NCBI RefSeq assembly: GCF_024362695.1
Contig: NC_065426.1
Location: forward strand, 9,640,236-9,704,235
Direction: 5' to 3'
DNA: 64,000 bases
DNA from: Pectinophora gossypiella
Taxonomy: Eukaryota; Arthropoda; Insecta; Lepidoptera; Gelechiidae
Translations under genes and position numbers: made by a program
Notes under the pieces: generated by a model
The model's input: only the letters and a program-made list of their open reading frames with translations
Told to the model about the DNA's origin: nothing
Databases searched by the model: none
Part shown: positions 38,023 to 48,856 of the stretch, in pieces
How the letters are laid out: every line of letters starts with the position of its first letter
How positions within the stretch are numbered: position 1 is the first letter of the stretch

Positions 38023-38504
38023 ATATACAGGATATTAGAGACATCGTAACCAATACTGAGGGGGATGATTCAGACCATGATTCTAAGTTAATATCAAGTG
38101 GATTTTTCCGTCGCAAAATTCATGATTATTTTTTAGTTTCTTAAAATTATTTTTAATTCTGATACTTTTGCGGTGGAAAATTCCACTTGATATTAACTCA
38201 GAATAATAAGCTGAATCATCCCTCTCAGTATTCGTTACGATGTCACTTACACCCCATACAAGTACATACATGCATGGGTTTAGTGACACCGTAACAAATA
38301 CTGAGGCGGATGGTGCAGACCATGATTCTGAGTTCATATCAAGTGGATTTACCTGTCGGAAAATTCATAAAAATTTTAGTGTCTTTTTTAATAATTTTCC
38401 GTTCCATACTTTAGCGACGGAAAATTCCACATGATATCAACTCAGAATCATGATCTGAATCATCCCACAAAATTTTCGTTACGATGTCACTAACACCCTG
38501 TATA
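38023..38504. mobile_element. Fold-back M, two palindromic units in tandem
   Basis: Unit one: TACAGGATATTAGAGACATC ... GTTACGATGTCACTTACACC (to about 38262). Unit two: TTTAGTGACACCGTAACAAA ... TACGATGTCACTAACACCCT (38279-38504). Each is an inverted pair of the half-unit with GGGATGATTCAGACCATGAT. Confidence 0.65.
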
Positions 38505-38514
38505 ACGTCAGTTC

Positions 38515-39393
38515 GCCTTATGGAATAAAAAAGAGGATGTAAGGTCCAAGTGAGCGCGAAACGCGCACCATGCAAGTATGAGCAAATAGTTTATACTCCA
38601 ACTGGCTTTTCGGCGGGAAACGGGAACGGGACAATTGCTTTCTTCATTGAGTAATCTAAATAATTAATACGAAGTGGTGTTTTGTGGTTAATGATCGCAT
38701 TAAGTTAGTCGGAAGACATTTGCGAGTGTTATTATATTGGAGTATTCAATAAACAAAGTGTATCTGCCTATTTTCGCTTCGTGCCGGGAAGCCGCTTCAT
38801 AACTCAAAAGTTTATGCGGACTTTTGAGTTAATTCGTTTGGGGTTCGGAGTAGGAGTCTACTCCGAGGGTGGGGGCTTAGGTTTCATCATCATCACCTTT
38901 CATCATTTCATTAATCATCAAGAAAAAAAAATACGTCAGACATGGCTGTATGGGCATAGTTCCCTTTGCCTTACCCTTCGGGGAAAAACAAAACAAAAAA
39001 AAAATTATACTCCAACTTCTTGTTCGGAAGCTTTACGATGCACCGAGCTCCCCGAAAGATATTAAAAGGTCGTCTTGTGCATGTATACCCAAGGCAATAA
39101 GTCAAATATCCACTATCATGCAAGGAAATCCCTTTTTATCACAGGAACACCAAAAACCTTAGTATGATCGGAAATTTATCAATAAAATACTTTTGTATGC
39201 AGTATCTTACGAAAAGTAATGATACAATTGCAGTCTATCACATAAAATATACATTGCCGGTAAAGTGACTATGGAATTTGAGAAGCAGTAGAGCTATCGT
39301 ATTATCTGTTTGCAGGAGTAGTAGTAAAAGCTAGTGGGGTTGAACCGGCGACAGCGGTTCTCATACAACATGCGCGTTAGGCCCTTTTCAACT
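38515..39393 (+). repeat. Repeat L, copy 1 (interrupted)
   Basis: CAAGTGAGCGCGAAACGCGC with GCAAGTATGAGCAAATAGTT (38553), TCGTCTTGTGCATGTATACC (39070) and TATCTGTTTGCAGGAGTAGT with GACAGCGGTTCTCATAC (39302) are collinear with 53262-53790. Different DNA separates the blocks in the two copies. Confidence 0.5.
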
Positions 39394-39658
39394 CCCGATA
39401 CCGACCCCGCCGGCGTGGTCGACGATTTCCCTCATTCAGCGCTTATCGCTATCGACCCACTAGGGTCGATTAATTCTTTCAAATATTTTTCCTCTCAGAC
39501 GACGCCCTGAGCCGAGGTTCGCGCCCAACTGGGCACCTTCAGGCCTGTTGTCTTAAACGTTGTACCGGGTGAGAGCCTTCAGCGCTCCCCTTTTGTCCGG
39601 CCAAGTAGTTAATGCCATCTGCGGCAAATCTACAATAAGTCACGTCAAAAAAAAAAGG
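39394..39658 (+). mobile_element. Retroposon-D, 5'-truncated
   Basis: CCTTTTCAACT duplicated exactly (39383-39393, 39659-39669). Body CCCGATACCGACCCCGCCGG to AATAAGTCACGTC plus poly-A. Inserted into the end of repeat L. Confidence 0.85.
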
Positions 39659-39898
39659 CCTTTTCAACTGTGTCACAGAGAAAGTACAAAATACTAATTA
39701 AGTAATAGTCAGACTAAAGCGGAAATGTTTTGTATGCTAAACATTATTTACCAGTACCTACCTATTTCCTAGAAGGTCGAATTGCTTGTAACTCTATATT
39801 TTCCTGTCGATGTCATCTGGTATTCTTTGAAGCGATACTTGGTATCATCGTAAGGAAAATCTTTAACAATGATAGCAATAAATATTAACTACACATTG

Positions 39899-40203
39899 GT
39901 GCTAATTCCTGTAAATACCATCTAATTTTATTTTAAGTTATACCTGTCATTTTCTTATCCGCCGAAAAGGAAAGGGACGGGTAATCGACAAGCATAAAAT
40001 TTATGGAACACACGTCAATTTTAAGCACAAATCTAAACTAACCGTCTAAAAATTTTACGTCAGTCAATAACCCGACACATTAATTTACTCATTCTTCCTA
40101 AAATTAAGAGCTGTGAATCATCCGTCCCTTTCCTTTTCGACGGATATGAAAATGACGGATATAACTTAAAATAAAATTAGGCGGTGTCTGCAGGAATCGG
40201 GGC
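39899..40203. mobile_element. Fold-back S, complete short form (305 bp)
   Basis: Left TTCCTGTAAATACCATCTAA, TTTTATTTTAAGTTATACCT, GAAAAGGAAAGGGACGGG; right is its inverse, ending AGGCGGTGTCTGCAGGAATC, GGGGC. CATTG flanks both ends (39894-39898, 40204-40208). The core keeps ATAAAATTTATGGAACACAC. Non-coding; superfamily unknown. Confidence 0.65.
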
Positions 40204-40319
40204 CATTGCCATTGAAAGGTCAAAGTAAATAAATGGATGAGTAAATAAACAGATAGATAAAATATATATATTTATTTTTAAGACGTTACATTAACTTTTT
40301 AATATAAAAAAATGGAACA

Positions 40320-40640
40320 TTTTGAGTGGAGCCGTGGTAGCCCAGTTGGCAGAACGCTTGCCTCTCACTTTGAGGTCGCAGGTTCAAATCCAGCACAGGC
40401 CTAAACCAATGATTGTCGAATTTGTTTTCGAATTCATGTTTGGATCATAAATGATTATCACATGCTCAGAAACCCAAATTCCCGAAATGCATTTTTCAGA
40501 GGTATGTGACCTAACCTGTATTGGGCTGGTATTCCCTTCGCGGGTTAGAAGGTCAGACAGGCAGTCGCTTCTTTAAAAAACCGTACCTGTCAAATCTTCA
40601 GGTTAGGTTAGCGGAGTCTTCAGGTTAGGTGAAATTTTAT
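40320..40640 (+). mobile_element. SINE-E, full length
   Basis: Head GAGCCGTGGTAGCCCAGTTG (A-box), CACTTTGAGGTCGCAGGTTC (B-box), CCAGCACAGGCCTAAACCAA, body GAGGTATGTGACCTAACCTG, GGTCAGACAGGCAGTCGCTT, CTGTCAAATCTTCAGGTTAG; GTCTTCAGGTTAGGT repeats at the end. A reference copy for the family. Confidence 0.85.
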
Positions 40641-40869
40641 TTAACTTTTCAATATATCGGTTTTAAATGAAACATAATCTATGACCTGAGTAGTTTGTTT
40701 GATCAACACTAGAAACATTGAGTAACCGATTCTCGATTCAATGGCTAGAGTTACATCATATTTGGTTTACTGGTGGCAAACAGTCTGACAACAAACATTT
40801 GTGTTTGTATACAGTGCACTATGTCACTATAAAGGATTACGAAATGTCTCGCGAAGTAGTGTTGCCTAT
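40641..40869. other. No recognised feature
   Basis: Short open frames only; no relation to the other repeats. Confidence 0.4.
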
Positions 40870-41135
40870 CAAATCAAATCATACATATATAAACTCACGC
40901 CTTTTTCTTACCGAAGTACGCAGAGACTCTGGAATTCAATTTGCTACGATCCTGACACACTTTTTATGCTTGCTCCACATTCGTCAATCGTTTCATACAC
41001 ACACGCCGGTTCAGAGTAGATCGTACTAAACATTTTCCAAGGACATCTCTAATTTGGTCAATGTACGTCCTTCTAGGTCTTCCTCTGCCATTCCTACCAA
41101 CAACTTTCGCAGTATATACGCTTTCGTAATCCTAT
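40870..41135 (-). pseudogene. LINE-C (RTE-like) C-terminus and tail
   Basis: Minus strand: AYTAKVVGRNGRGRPRRTYI, then DQIRDVLGKCLVRSTLNRRA-C, a stop, then decayed codons and the 3' region with the inverse of ATATAAACTCACGCCTTTTT. The basic GRGRPRRTYIDQI motif places it beside LINE-R in the RTE-like group. It is the longest LINE-C copy here. Confidence 0.7.
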
Positions 41136-41159
41136 TTAATAACAAATAAAATCATTCAA

Positions 41160-41215
41160 ACATAAACATACGTCCCACTGCTGGGCACAGACCTCCCCTC
41201 AATCAACCGGAGAAG
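41160..41215 (-). mobile_element. SINE-B tail, minus strand
   Basis: CATAAACATACGTCCCACTG, CTGGGCACAGACCTCCCCTC, AATCAACCGGAG. Confidence 0.65.
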
Positions 41216-41335
41216 TACATACAATCATATATCGGTCGGCCGCTATCGATACCTAGTCTATCTATGGTTTAAAAAAATAAAAATAATATTGCAAAAGCAT
41301 ATAATTGAAAATATTAAAAAATGAAATGAAAAAAC

Positions 41336-41425
41336 GTGAATTTTGCGATGGAAAATTCCGCTTGATAATATCTTCATTCCCCTCAGTATTCGATAAGGTG
41401 TCACTAACACTCTGTACATAAGATA
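41336..41425 (-). mobile_element. Fold-back M fragment
   Basis: GAATTTTGCGATGGAAAATT, CCCCTCAGTATTCGATAAGG, TGTCACTAACACTCTGTACA: one M half-unit. 41426-41754 beyond it is unremarkable. Confidence 0.5.
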
Positions 41426-41754
41426 GTATTTCCCATAATATCACATTAAATTATTCCAAAATTATTTTTTTTCTACGTAACATTAATACGTACTATATCA
41501 AAAGGAAAAGGAAATCGAAATCGTTTCAAAATTAACTCGAAATCGAGACATCTGATATGCACCGCCAAACAGGTTTAATTTAACCATTGGTTTAACTTTA
41601 AAGTTTAAAATAGATGTTGACCGTGCCAGTAAGATTAACTGTTGCGTAAGATTTGAACCATCTCTGTCACTTGGATCCGACGGGAAATTCTTGGTACGGA
41701 TGTGTTCGAGATTCACTTTTTACTTAGGTACATGTAAAAGATAAGTACTCAAGT

Positions 41755-41841
41755 TTAGGCGGCCAGTCAGCTTGCGACAACAAACACTTCAGAACCCTGA
41801 TACCCCCGCCGGCGTGGTCGGCGATTTCCCTCATTCGGCAC

Positions 41842-41844
<3 letters not shown>
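41755..41844 (+). mobile_element. Retroposon-D 5' part, cut by TA microsatellite
   Basis: AGGCGGCCAGTCAGCTTGCG, ACACTTCAGAACCCTGATAC, CCGCCGGCGTGGTCGGCGAT. It stops at CGGCACTTC, where the TA repeat begins. Confidence 0.6.

Positions 41845-41897
<53 letters not shown>
41845..41897. repeat. TA microsatellite, about 26 units
   Basis: Uninterrupted alternation of T and A, joining a retroposon-D fragment to a SINE-A fragment. Confidence 0.95.
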
Positions 41898-41901
<4 letters not shown>

Positions 41902-41917
41902 TACCTAGATTGAAACC

Positions 41918-42085
41918 AGCTTCGGAAGGCACGTTAAGCCGTTGGTCCCGGTTACTACTTACTGATGTAAGTAAGTAGTCGTTACACGAGTCATGTCAGG
42001 GGCCTTTGGTGGCTCAATAGTAACCCTGACACCAGGGTTGATGAGGTTGGTAATCCACCTCACAACCCACACGATAGAAGAAGAA
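41918..42085 (+). mobile_element. SINE-A 3' half
   Basis: From AGCTTCGGAAGGCACGTTAA through ATGTAAGTAAGTAGTCGTTA and CTGACACCAGGGTTGATGAG to CACGATAGAAGAAGAAC. Head absent. Confidence 0.8.
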
Positions 42086-42108
42086 CAAGACGCGTGGTGC
42101 ATGGTATT

Positions 42109-42265
42109 CACTCTCTTTCTCTATTTAAGAGCTGCGCTCTTGCCGGTGGAGTAATCGCCATTCCTCTCTTCTTCCCGCCAAAACCTTCACCTCCCGATAC
42201 GACACGACCTGCACCTTCTCTTTTATTTGTTTCATAAATGTTATCCTAGGTCTACCCACACCACT
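42109..42265 (-). pseudogene. LINE-R (RTE clade) C-terminus
   Basis: Minus strand: RVGRPRITFMKQIKEKVQVV, then SYREVKVLAGRREEWRLLHR, QERSS, stop. Closest to the remnant at 2541, with the frame still open to the stop. Confidence 0.75.
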
Positions 42266-42834
42266 CACTATGAGGTGAAAAACCATTCTAAGAAACCAAT
42301 AGTTGAAGAGTTGACTGTAGAATTATTTATAGCTTTATGTCGCGTCTGGCAGACAGTTCGATGTCTATATTAAACCTCTGAAGAGGGCTCCGCTGGTGAA
42401 ATAAGAGTTCTTTTGTTCAACGGCTTACTTCTCGAACGAGTAGTGTCGGTTCGAACCCCGGTACCGGACTTGAAAAATACATTCTGGTTTTTTTTTAAAT
42501 TAAGATGGGGTTGCTCTTGACTTTATTCTTCCACGAGGAGAAGAAGAGATCGACGTTGGAACGAGCTTACCCAGAAAATGCCTATTCACCCGTGATTTAA
42601 AGGACCCCAGGTCACCGACACCGACGCCGGCAGCCCATTTAATTCCTTGGTTTTGTGTTTGATTTTCTTCAACGATTTTTTTACTTAAATTGAACCTAGC
42701 TTATCTATAGCGCGAGTGCGAATTATATCGAGTACTGCGACCAATATCTGTACGACGTTTATCCACGTAGATAGTATCCGCTGCGTCTATTGGTTGAAAC
42801 CCTGCCGTGCCGACATGTATTAGGTGTATCCCCC
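42266..42834. other. No gene; repeat X and K-like traces
   Basis: 42398-42475 (GTTCAACGGCTTACTTCTCG, GTCGGTTCGAACCCCGGTAC) is repeat X. 42480-42660 (GATGGGGTTGCTCTTGACTT, GAGCTTACCCAGAAAATGCC) resembles repeat K, strongly diverged. Confidence 0.4.
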
Positions 42835-43030
42835 TAGCATTATAACGTTTCTCACAGGGTCCGCTTACCTAACCTGAAGATTTGACAGGTCCGGTTTTTT
42901 ACAGAATCTTCCAGCGCGAAGGGAAACCAGCCCAATACAGGTTAGGTCACATACCTCCAGAAATGCATTCTCGGGAATGTGAGTTTCCTCACGACGTTTT
43001 CCTTCACCGCGATGATATGTAGATGAAAGA
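42835..43030 (-). mobile_element. SINE-E, minus strand, shortened
   Basis: GCTTACCTAACCTGAAGATT, TTCCAGCGCGAAGGGAAACC, CAATACAGGTTAGGTCACAT, ACGACGTTTTCCTTCACCGC. Confidence 0.7.
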
Positions 43031-43967
43031 CTTAAATAAAAATAGGAAAGTAGGTATCGGTACCTCAATATATTCTACAATGAAAACAAAGTAATGAAAC
43101 ATTTCAAAACCCAAATCCCCAGTAAAATGGGTACGTTCTAATCATCTGATCAACAGATAATTAAATTTTATGATCCCCTAATTAACCTGTTAACAAACGG
43201 TTATGAGTTTTACGATAATTCAGTTTCTAAACGCTACCGCGTGGGTGGGCTATATATAGAATGTGATTTGGAGTTTTTGGAGCATGGAGTAGTAATATTA
43301 TTCTATCGAATTTATCAGTTCTTTTCAATATATTTATAAAACGAAAGTAACTCGCAGACTCTTCACTAGGCCTATGAGTACTAAAAATATAGTAGACATA
43401 CCTTTTTTGGTTGAGACAAATGTTGTTCCGAAGTTACAGTAATGCTTATCTGTAAACAAAGATAAAAATTCAGATTATTATTAAGCATTAGTTAGTTAGT
43501 AGAAATCTCAGGTACAGACCTACTTAAGACACCAGTCTCATGTCGTAACCGTATAGTGAAATTGTCGGAAGTGCCTTTTAATACAACCTCGCTCACGACA
43601 CACCAATTTTATTTCAATCAAGGTAAAAAATTAAGTCCAAATTTTCACCCGGAATGAAATTAATTTAATGAAACTGAGATGTTGGGAAGAAAATCAAATC
43701 AAAATGTAACATTTCAATAAGGTTTCGCGGAATCAAACCTTGTGTTGAAGTTTTAAGAACTTCAAAATCACTAAATTCTTCATTCACATTAATAACAACA
43801 AACCAAAACCTTTGAAAAACATTTTTTTATTCTCAAAACTCATTATTTAATTCGACTGTGTCCTCAATTTTAAAGAAAAAGGGAGGGAAAAACCATGAGT
43901 GTAAGAAGACAACGTGCAGCCACTTTTAACACGAAGTCCTGAGGTGATTAGTATTCTTGGAGGTTAA
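43031..43967. other. No recognised feature (940 bp)
   Basis: AT-rich, no open frame of note, no terminal repeats, no family shared with the rest of the window. One of the longest unassigned stretches. Confidence 0.5.
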
Positions 43968-44104
43968 AAAGGCCACTACGAAGCAATTCATCTAAAAAGC
44001 AATATTGGTATTTGACATTAGTTTGCATTGTGCACTTACTTTTATATGCCCAAATTTCAAATAGCAATATTGCTTTTTAGATGAATAGCTTCGATGTGCT
44101 CTTT
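43968..44104. mobile_element. MITE-O copy (TTAA-flanked, 137 bp)
   Basis: TTAA at 43964-43967 and 44105-44108. Ends AAAGGCCACTACGAAGC and (inverted) AAAGAGCACATCGAAGC. Interior TCTAAAAAGCAATATTGGTA and its inverse. A piggyBac-like target; superfamily inferred. Confidence 0.65.
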
Positions 44105-44119
44105 TTAACAAGACTTTAA

Positions 44120-44325
44120 GGCCAGGCGCGCACTACGAGATTTTTGCCGCGCGGCATAAAAGAGCAGCGGCATAATGTCGCACTGTAATACTACGCCGTT
44201 GCGGTGACTCTGCCGTCAAGTGCGCGCAATACAATTTAAAACTGTTTGGTACAGTATTACAGTGCGACATTATGCCGCTGCTTTTTTCTGCCGCGCGGCG
44301 GAAAACTCGTAGTGCGTGCCTAGCC
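44120..44325. mobile_element. MITE-N, PIF/Harbinger-like, copy 2
   Basis: 206 bp, TAA at 44117-44119 and 44326-44328. Same structure as 773-978 with few substitutions between the two copies, so it moved fairly recently. 44326-44654 beyond it is unremarkable. Confidence 0.8.
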
Positions 44326-44654
44326 TAACAAGTTGTTTAGTCACTATCAGCCTAGTAGAAAAGTAAGCAAGAAAAATGACTTCACCTCAAGTTCCGTACA
44401 CAACCAGACTCCTATATATAACTGAAAAGATGTTAACCGTCTGTTTATAACTGCGTTAAACAATTTATAGGCAAAACTGGGAGAAATAGGTTAATCGCTA
44501 ACCGGCACCGATTGAACGAAAATAAACACTTTTTTCAAACTGTTTCTTATAACTGACATTTTTAGTGTTATGGTGCTTTTAGGGAGAAAATTTATATAGC
44601 ACAAACTAGATGAAAAGAGGTTTTGTGATGTGATTTATTGTGAATTAACCTCAT

Positions 44655-44825
44655 CTGGATAAGGAAAAACCAGCCCAATACAGGTTAGGTCACATACCTT
44701 CGAAAATGCATTTCTCGGGAATGTGGGTTTCCTCTCGATGTTTTCCTTCACCGCTGAGCTCGTGATATCTTCCCCCTTTGCCCGGCCAAGTATTGAATGC
44801 GATTTAATAAGTGACGTCAAAAAAC
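44655..44825. mobile_element. SINE-E piece (minus) joined to retroposon-D end (plus)
   Basis: 44655-44770: CAATACAGGTTAGGTCACAT, GAAAATGCATTTCTCGGGAA, GATGTTTTCCTTCACCGCTG. 44770-44825: TTTGCCCGGCCAAGTATTGA, AATAAGTGACGTC plus A-run. Confidence 0.6.
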
Positions 44826-44881
44826 AGTTTCAAATAAAGATAAGGTAGAGTAAAAAAAACTAAAAGTTTTAGGTATAAAAA

Positions 44882-44965
44882 ATATGTAACATAAACAGCC
44901 TATATACGTCCCACTTCTGGGTTCAGGCCTCCCTTCAGTCAACCAGAATATGGAGCATACTCCAC
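44882..44965 (-). mobile_element. SINE-B tail, minus strand
   Basis: CATAAACAGCCTATATACGT, CCCACTTCTGGGTTCAGGCC, AATATGGAGCATACTCCACG. 44966-45280 following is featureless. Confidence 0.65.
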
Positions 44966-45280
44966 GCATAAAAAATATGTCAAAACGTTGTCAAACAAAT
45001 CAAAATCATCATCACATTCCTTTTTTTACTTTTTATTGACTTTTTTCCCATAAAACGGGACCACCTTAGTTGAACGAATCATCAAACGTCATTTTGACCC
45101 TTAAATTTAAAGGTGTTTAGAGCATTTTCAACCCTAAAGCATTATCATTAGAATGGCTGCATTTTCGTTTTTATGTTGAGTTAATGTTTATATTGAAATG
45201 TTTAAAAATGTATTATTTAACTGTTAGCGATATAGCGTTTAGACTTAAGGTAACAGAATCAATGCTGACAGCGTTGTTAA

Positions 45281-45420
45281 AAAGGCGACATCGAAGCTAT
45301 TCATTAAAAAAAAACATTATTGCAATGTGACATTTGCGCATATAAAAGTAAGTGAGCAATGCACACAAATGTCAAAAAGCAATATTGGTTTTTTAGATGA
45401 ATTGCTTTGATGTGGCCTTG
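45281..45420. mobile_element. MITE-O copy
   Basis: Left TTAA (45277-45280), end AAAGGCGACATCGAAGC; right end GCTTTGATGTGGCCTT lacks an intact TTAA. Interior ATTGCAATGTGACATTTGCG and TGTCAAAAAGCAATATTGGT. Confidence 0.6.
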
Positions 45421-45471
45421 AAAAAAATTAGGACGTCCATATAAAAATTAGGAATCCATAGAATATCCATA

Positions 45472-45669
45472 TTAGCACTTCAAATAGGAAGGAAGAATAA
45501 TTGCGTCACAGATCAAAGAATATCTTGCGTCTTTCTCTAAAACGAAGAGATTGCGTGAAACGGAGCGCAGTCGACTGGCTCTGCGTAAGATTTCGTATGA
45601 ATGAGCGTTTTGGGAATCCCAGCGCGCAAAAATAACTAGCCAGTGCAAAGTATTCGGAATTTCTTGCAT
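45472..45669 (-). other. 65-codon open frame, unrecognised
   Basis: Minus-strand frame beginning MQEIPNTLHWLVIFARWDSQ. It has mixed composition unlike the low-complexity frames elsewhere, but no motif I can name with confidence. PNTL and SYEIL faintly recall LINE endonuclease domains. No splice or promoter support. 45670-46154 next to it has no feature. Confidence 0.2.
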
Positions 45670-46154
45670 CCGTGTAAAGAGTTTAATATCGTTTGATGGG
45701 CTTCGGCGATAGTCAATTGTTTAGTTTGAAATTCATTTACCGTTTTATTCGTTAAAAAAGGTAAAAAACCTGACTGCGGTGAAACAAAACGGACCGCTAT
45801 GTATGTATGAATGTACCCTATATATTCTATTCAAATCGGTACCCTTCTAACTTCTAAACCATTTAGCTAAATTAAAGAAATGAGGTGTCATTAGAAGCGT
45901 ATTTTCGCCAAGGGTATTGTGTTAAATTTTTATTTATACTATTTTGCAGACGAGCAATAAGAAAATAGGTAATTTTCATATTAAAACTGTACAACCAACC
46001 GAGTCAACTATATTGCGTATATTACAAGGTGTGTGCAAAATTTGGAGATGAAACCTATTCTTTTTATATTTGTTAAACAAAATCACATAAATAATAAAAA
46101 AAATATTATTATTATTAGCCTATATGATCCCACTGCTGAGCAAAGGCCTCCCCC

Positions 46155-46345
46155 ATATCTTTCCAAAAATATCTTTATTCATTAGGTAACATAGTTACAC
46201 TATGAATCGTCAAATTTTACATAACGAACCTCTCATCCGCCTAAAACTACTGTAGCTTCTCACAACCTGTATAGCCGGGGAAAAGAAGCTGCAAGAAAAA
46301 CCTCGGCACAGGGCCCTAGACGTTCTTTAAAAAAAAAAGTAAGAG
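46155..46345 (-). mobile_element. LINE-I 3' end, minus strand
   Basis: CCAAAAATATCTTTATTCAT, TACATAACGAACCTCTCATC, CTGTATAGCCGGGGAAAAGA, CGGCACAGGGCCCTAGACGT. Short SINE scraps flank it (46115: TCCCACTGCTGAGCAAAGGC). Confidence 0.75.
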
Positions 46346-46394
46346 GATTCCTTGCCTCGGATGGCACGTTAAGCCGTTGGTTCCGGCTATTAGC

Positions 46395-46640
46395 CGTAAA
46401 AACATAAATAAAAAAATAAAAAACATTTATTCAAAATGGCGCTAAAGTGGTTTTCGCTATAAGGCGACGTTATCCGTTACTCGCTTGTAGTCTAGCCCTA
46501 TAACTGAATCAAATTCCTATAAAAGCAGTATAATGCTCAGTCATTCCAATAAATGGTACTTTAATTCTTAATAGACACCATTAAACAACTAAAAAATGCA
46601 GTTCCCAAAACCAAAAACGACTTTTAAAACCACCACAATA
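46395..46640 (-). mobile_element. LINE 3' region, minus strand
   Basis: AAATAAAAAAATAAAAAACA at the left, then TTCAAAATGGCGCTAAAGTG, TATAAGGCGACGTTATCCGT. Tail-like left end; clade unknown. Confidence 0.35.
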
Positions 46641-46889
46641 AAGTTCAAAAATAACTCTTTATATCTTAAATAGTAAGATTGTGAGTTGCATGATGATAAT
46701 GTGTGGTCCGATTTTATTTTTTTATTATTCTCTTTTTCTGACTTTTGATTGAGTCCCTTTATTTTTTTTTAAAGAAATGAAGTTGTAGGAACAATGTGAC
46801 TTTGACATGTCACGGCTGTTAAGCTTTTGTGTTTTTATCTGTGGTCAATTTACCATCTATAAAAAAGAGGGGCGTTAGTTTACCGTGTT

Positions 46890-46975
46890 ATACAATACTA
46901 TACAATGCAGTACAAATACACTTTATTGCACCAAAATAAAAAAGAAATTATTACAAAAAGAGTCTTAACTAAGAC
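46890..46975 (-). mobile_element. LINE 3' tail, minus strand
   Basis: ATACAATACTATACAATGCA, CAAATACACTTTATTGCACC: inverse of the GGTGCAATAAAGTGTATTTG tail that ends the window at 63965. 46976-47388 beyond it has no feature. Confidence 0.55.
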
Positions 46976-47388
46976 TGTGTTACTTACTTTATTTGGTTTT
47001 TGATGATTTATGAACGTGATTTTTCATGTATAGATTGAGTGTTTTTTACACAGTCGCTTGGCGATATTATCATAAATGAATATCTTAAATGAAATTAGTC
47101 ATATTGCTACCTAGACAAACTAAGACTCCCCTTTCTTTCCATCTCGAACCATGCATCAACGGGATTCTTCAACAAAATTACATCTTCATTTAAATATTTC
47201 TCGGAACACTTGATAAATTCACGCTCATTATGCTTCGTAAATTATAAATTCTTTCCCCTTAATTACAAGGTAAAGCTCGCGGTAAAATAGCGTATACCAA
47301 ACATAATGAGGTCGATTTCTCGTGAACTTTATCGGATTTCATGAATAACTTAAAACGCGGTTCCGGTGCTTTTTCTTCAATCTTTTAT

Positions 47389-47625
47389 CTAACCTAAAGT
47401 GTCCCACTGTTGGGCAAAGGCCTCCCTCCATTTCCAGGACTCCCTCTCCAGTGCTTCCTTCAGCCAGCCTTCCAGGAAAGCATCCAAGTCGTCGCGCTAT
47501 CTCCACCTCAGTCTGCCACGCCAGCGTCTGTCTCTATTAGGAGACCATTCTGTGGTGATCTTAGCTCACAGGTTGTTAGGCATCCGAAAGGCGTGACCTG
47601 CCCAATCTATTTTACCACCAAAATT
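47389..47625 (-). pseudogene. RTE-like LINE C-terminus with two stops
   Basis: Minus strand: GKIDWAGHAFRMPNNL, stop, AKITTEWSPNRDRRWRGRLR, a second stop, then RDDLDAFLEGWLKEALERES and WKWREAFAQQWDTLG, stop. The order WAGH, W.P...R.RGRP, W.DD, W....EA(F/Y)AQQW is the C-terminal layout of RTE-type LINEs. The last 30 bp are what SINE tails resemble. Confidence 0.7.
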
Positions 47626-48107
47626 TTATACACCTATTTGGAAATTCTGACGCAACTTTTATGATGAAATACCTAAATTAATTAATTTATTATTTAATCT
47701 TATTTTAATAGCTTTTATTACGTTTATTAGGTTTCATTAATTTGTAGAAATACTTAACTTTATTTTATTGTTCAATTAAAATTATATACAAGTATCTACG
47801 TGGGAATATATTCGGCGTGTGATTTGATTAATTATTAATGTTTAGATTATGAATTTACGATATATACGAAAACTTTATAGTCTTTAAATTGAAACACGTT
47901 TTTTTTTAATGTGTTTTTTTAATTACTTCCTTCTATCATCTTCCTATACAACATTTTCTGGACTTCCAGGCGCAATTAATGCTCTTTCGCCTATCTATTA
48001 TTATGTCGAGAATTATGGAGCTCCAAATAATGGTTACTGTTTCTATCTCTGTTATAATTATAACCCAAATTACGACGTTACAAATAAACGTGTTGTAACT
48101 ATTTATA

Positions 48108-48109
<2 letters not shown>
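47626..48109. other. No recognised feature
   Basis: Very AT-rich, unique; it precedes the CA repeat. Confidence 0.45.

Positions 48110-48144
<35 letters not shown>
48110..48144. repeat. CA microsatellite
   Basis: About 17 AC/CA units directly abutting the tail end of a SINE-B. Confidence 0.95.
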
Positions 48145-48146
<2 letters not shown>

Positions 48147-48471
48147 AACAGCCTATATACGTCCCACTGCTGGGCACAGGCCTCCCCTCAATCAACCGGA
48201 GGGAGTATGGAGCATACTCCACCACGCTACTCCAATGCGGGTTGGTGGAGGTGTTTTTACGGCTAATAGCCGGAACCATGGCTTAACATGCCCTCCGAAG
48301 CACGGAATCATCTTACTTTTTCGGACAATCAGGTGAATCAAGCCTGAAAACTCCTTATCAAACAAAGGACAGTCTCATAACGTGATCTCGACAATGTCCC
48401 CATCGGGAATCGAACGCAGACCTGCAGATCGTGAGCCTAACGCTCTAACCACTAGACCACGGAGGCTGTTA
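48145..48471 (-). mobile_element. SINE-B, minus strand, full length
   Basis: AACAGCCTATATACGTCCCA, CAATCAACCGGAGGGAGTAT, TTTTACGGCTAATAGCCGGA, central domain, TCTCGACAATGTCCCCATCG, head ACCACTAGACCACGGAGGC. Its head starts at the same base of the neighbouring segment as the SINE-B at 21478. Confidence 0.85.
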
Positions 48472-48856
48472 TAAATATCAGATTATTATGCAACTATTTA
48501 TTCTTCTTATCGCGTTGGTTCTGTGGTGGAATACCAATCTCATCAACCTTGGTGTCAGGGTTATGATATGATTGAGTCACCAAAGGCCCCTGACATGGCT
48601 CATGTAACGATTACTCACTTAAATCAGTAAATAGTAACCGGGACCAACGACTTAACGTGCCTTCCGAAGCACGGATCGTCTTACTTACTATTTATTAAGT
48701 TCGTTACCTTTCATAGCTCTTTATCGTCCCATACACAAAGTGAAATTATTCAAGTATTTATTTTTCTTTATTAATCCTGGCTTTAAATGTGTTTCTCTAG
48801 TTATTAAATAACTTGTAATGTATACCTACATCGATTTAAATGATGTGTTGCTGTTG
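48472..48856 (-). repeat. Inverted-duplicated segment, copy 2
   Basis: Inverse of 21094-21477 with only two substitutions and one small indel block (CAACGCGA against TTAA near 48510). Includes the same SINE-A 3' part. Confidence 0.9.

Noticed and set aside
42845..42880. Telomere-like ACCTAACCTGAAG motifs repeated in the window
   Set aside because: They belong to the conserved SINE-E body (GGTTAGGTAAGC in inverse), not to telomere DNA.
47909..48286. 125-codon plus-strand open frame
   Set aside because: It crosses a CA microsatellite (a THTHTH run) into an inverted SINE-B; a chance frame.
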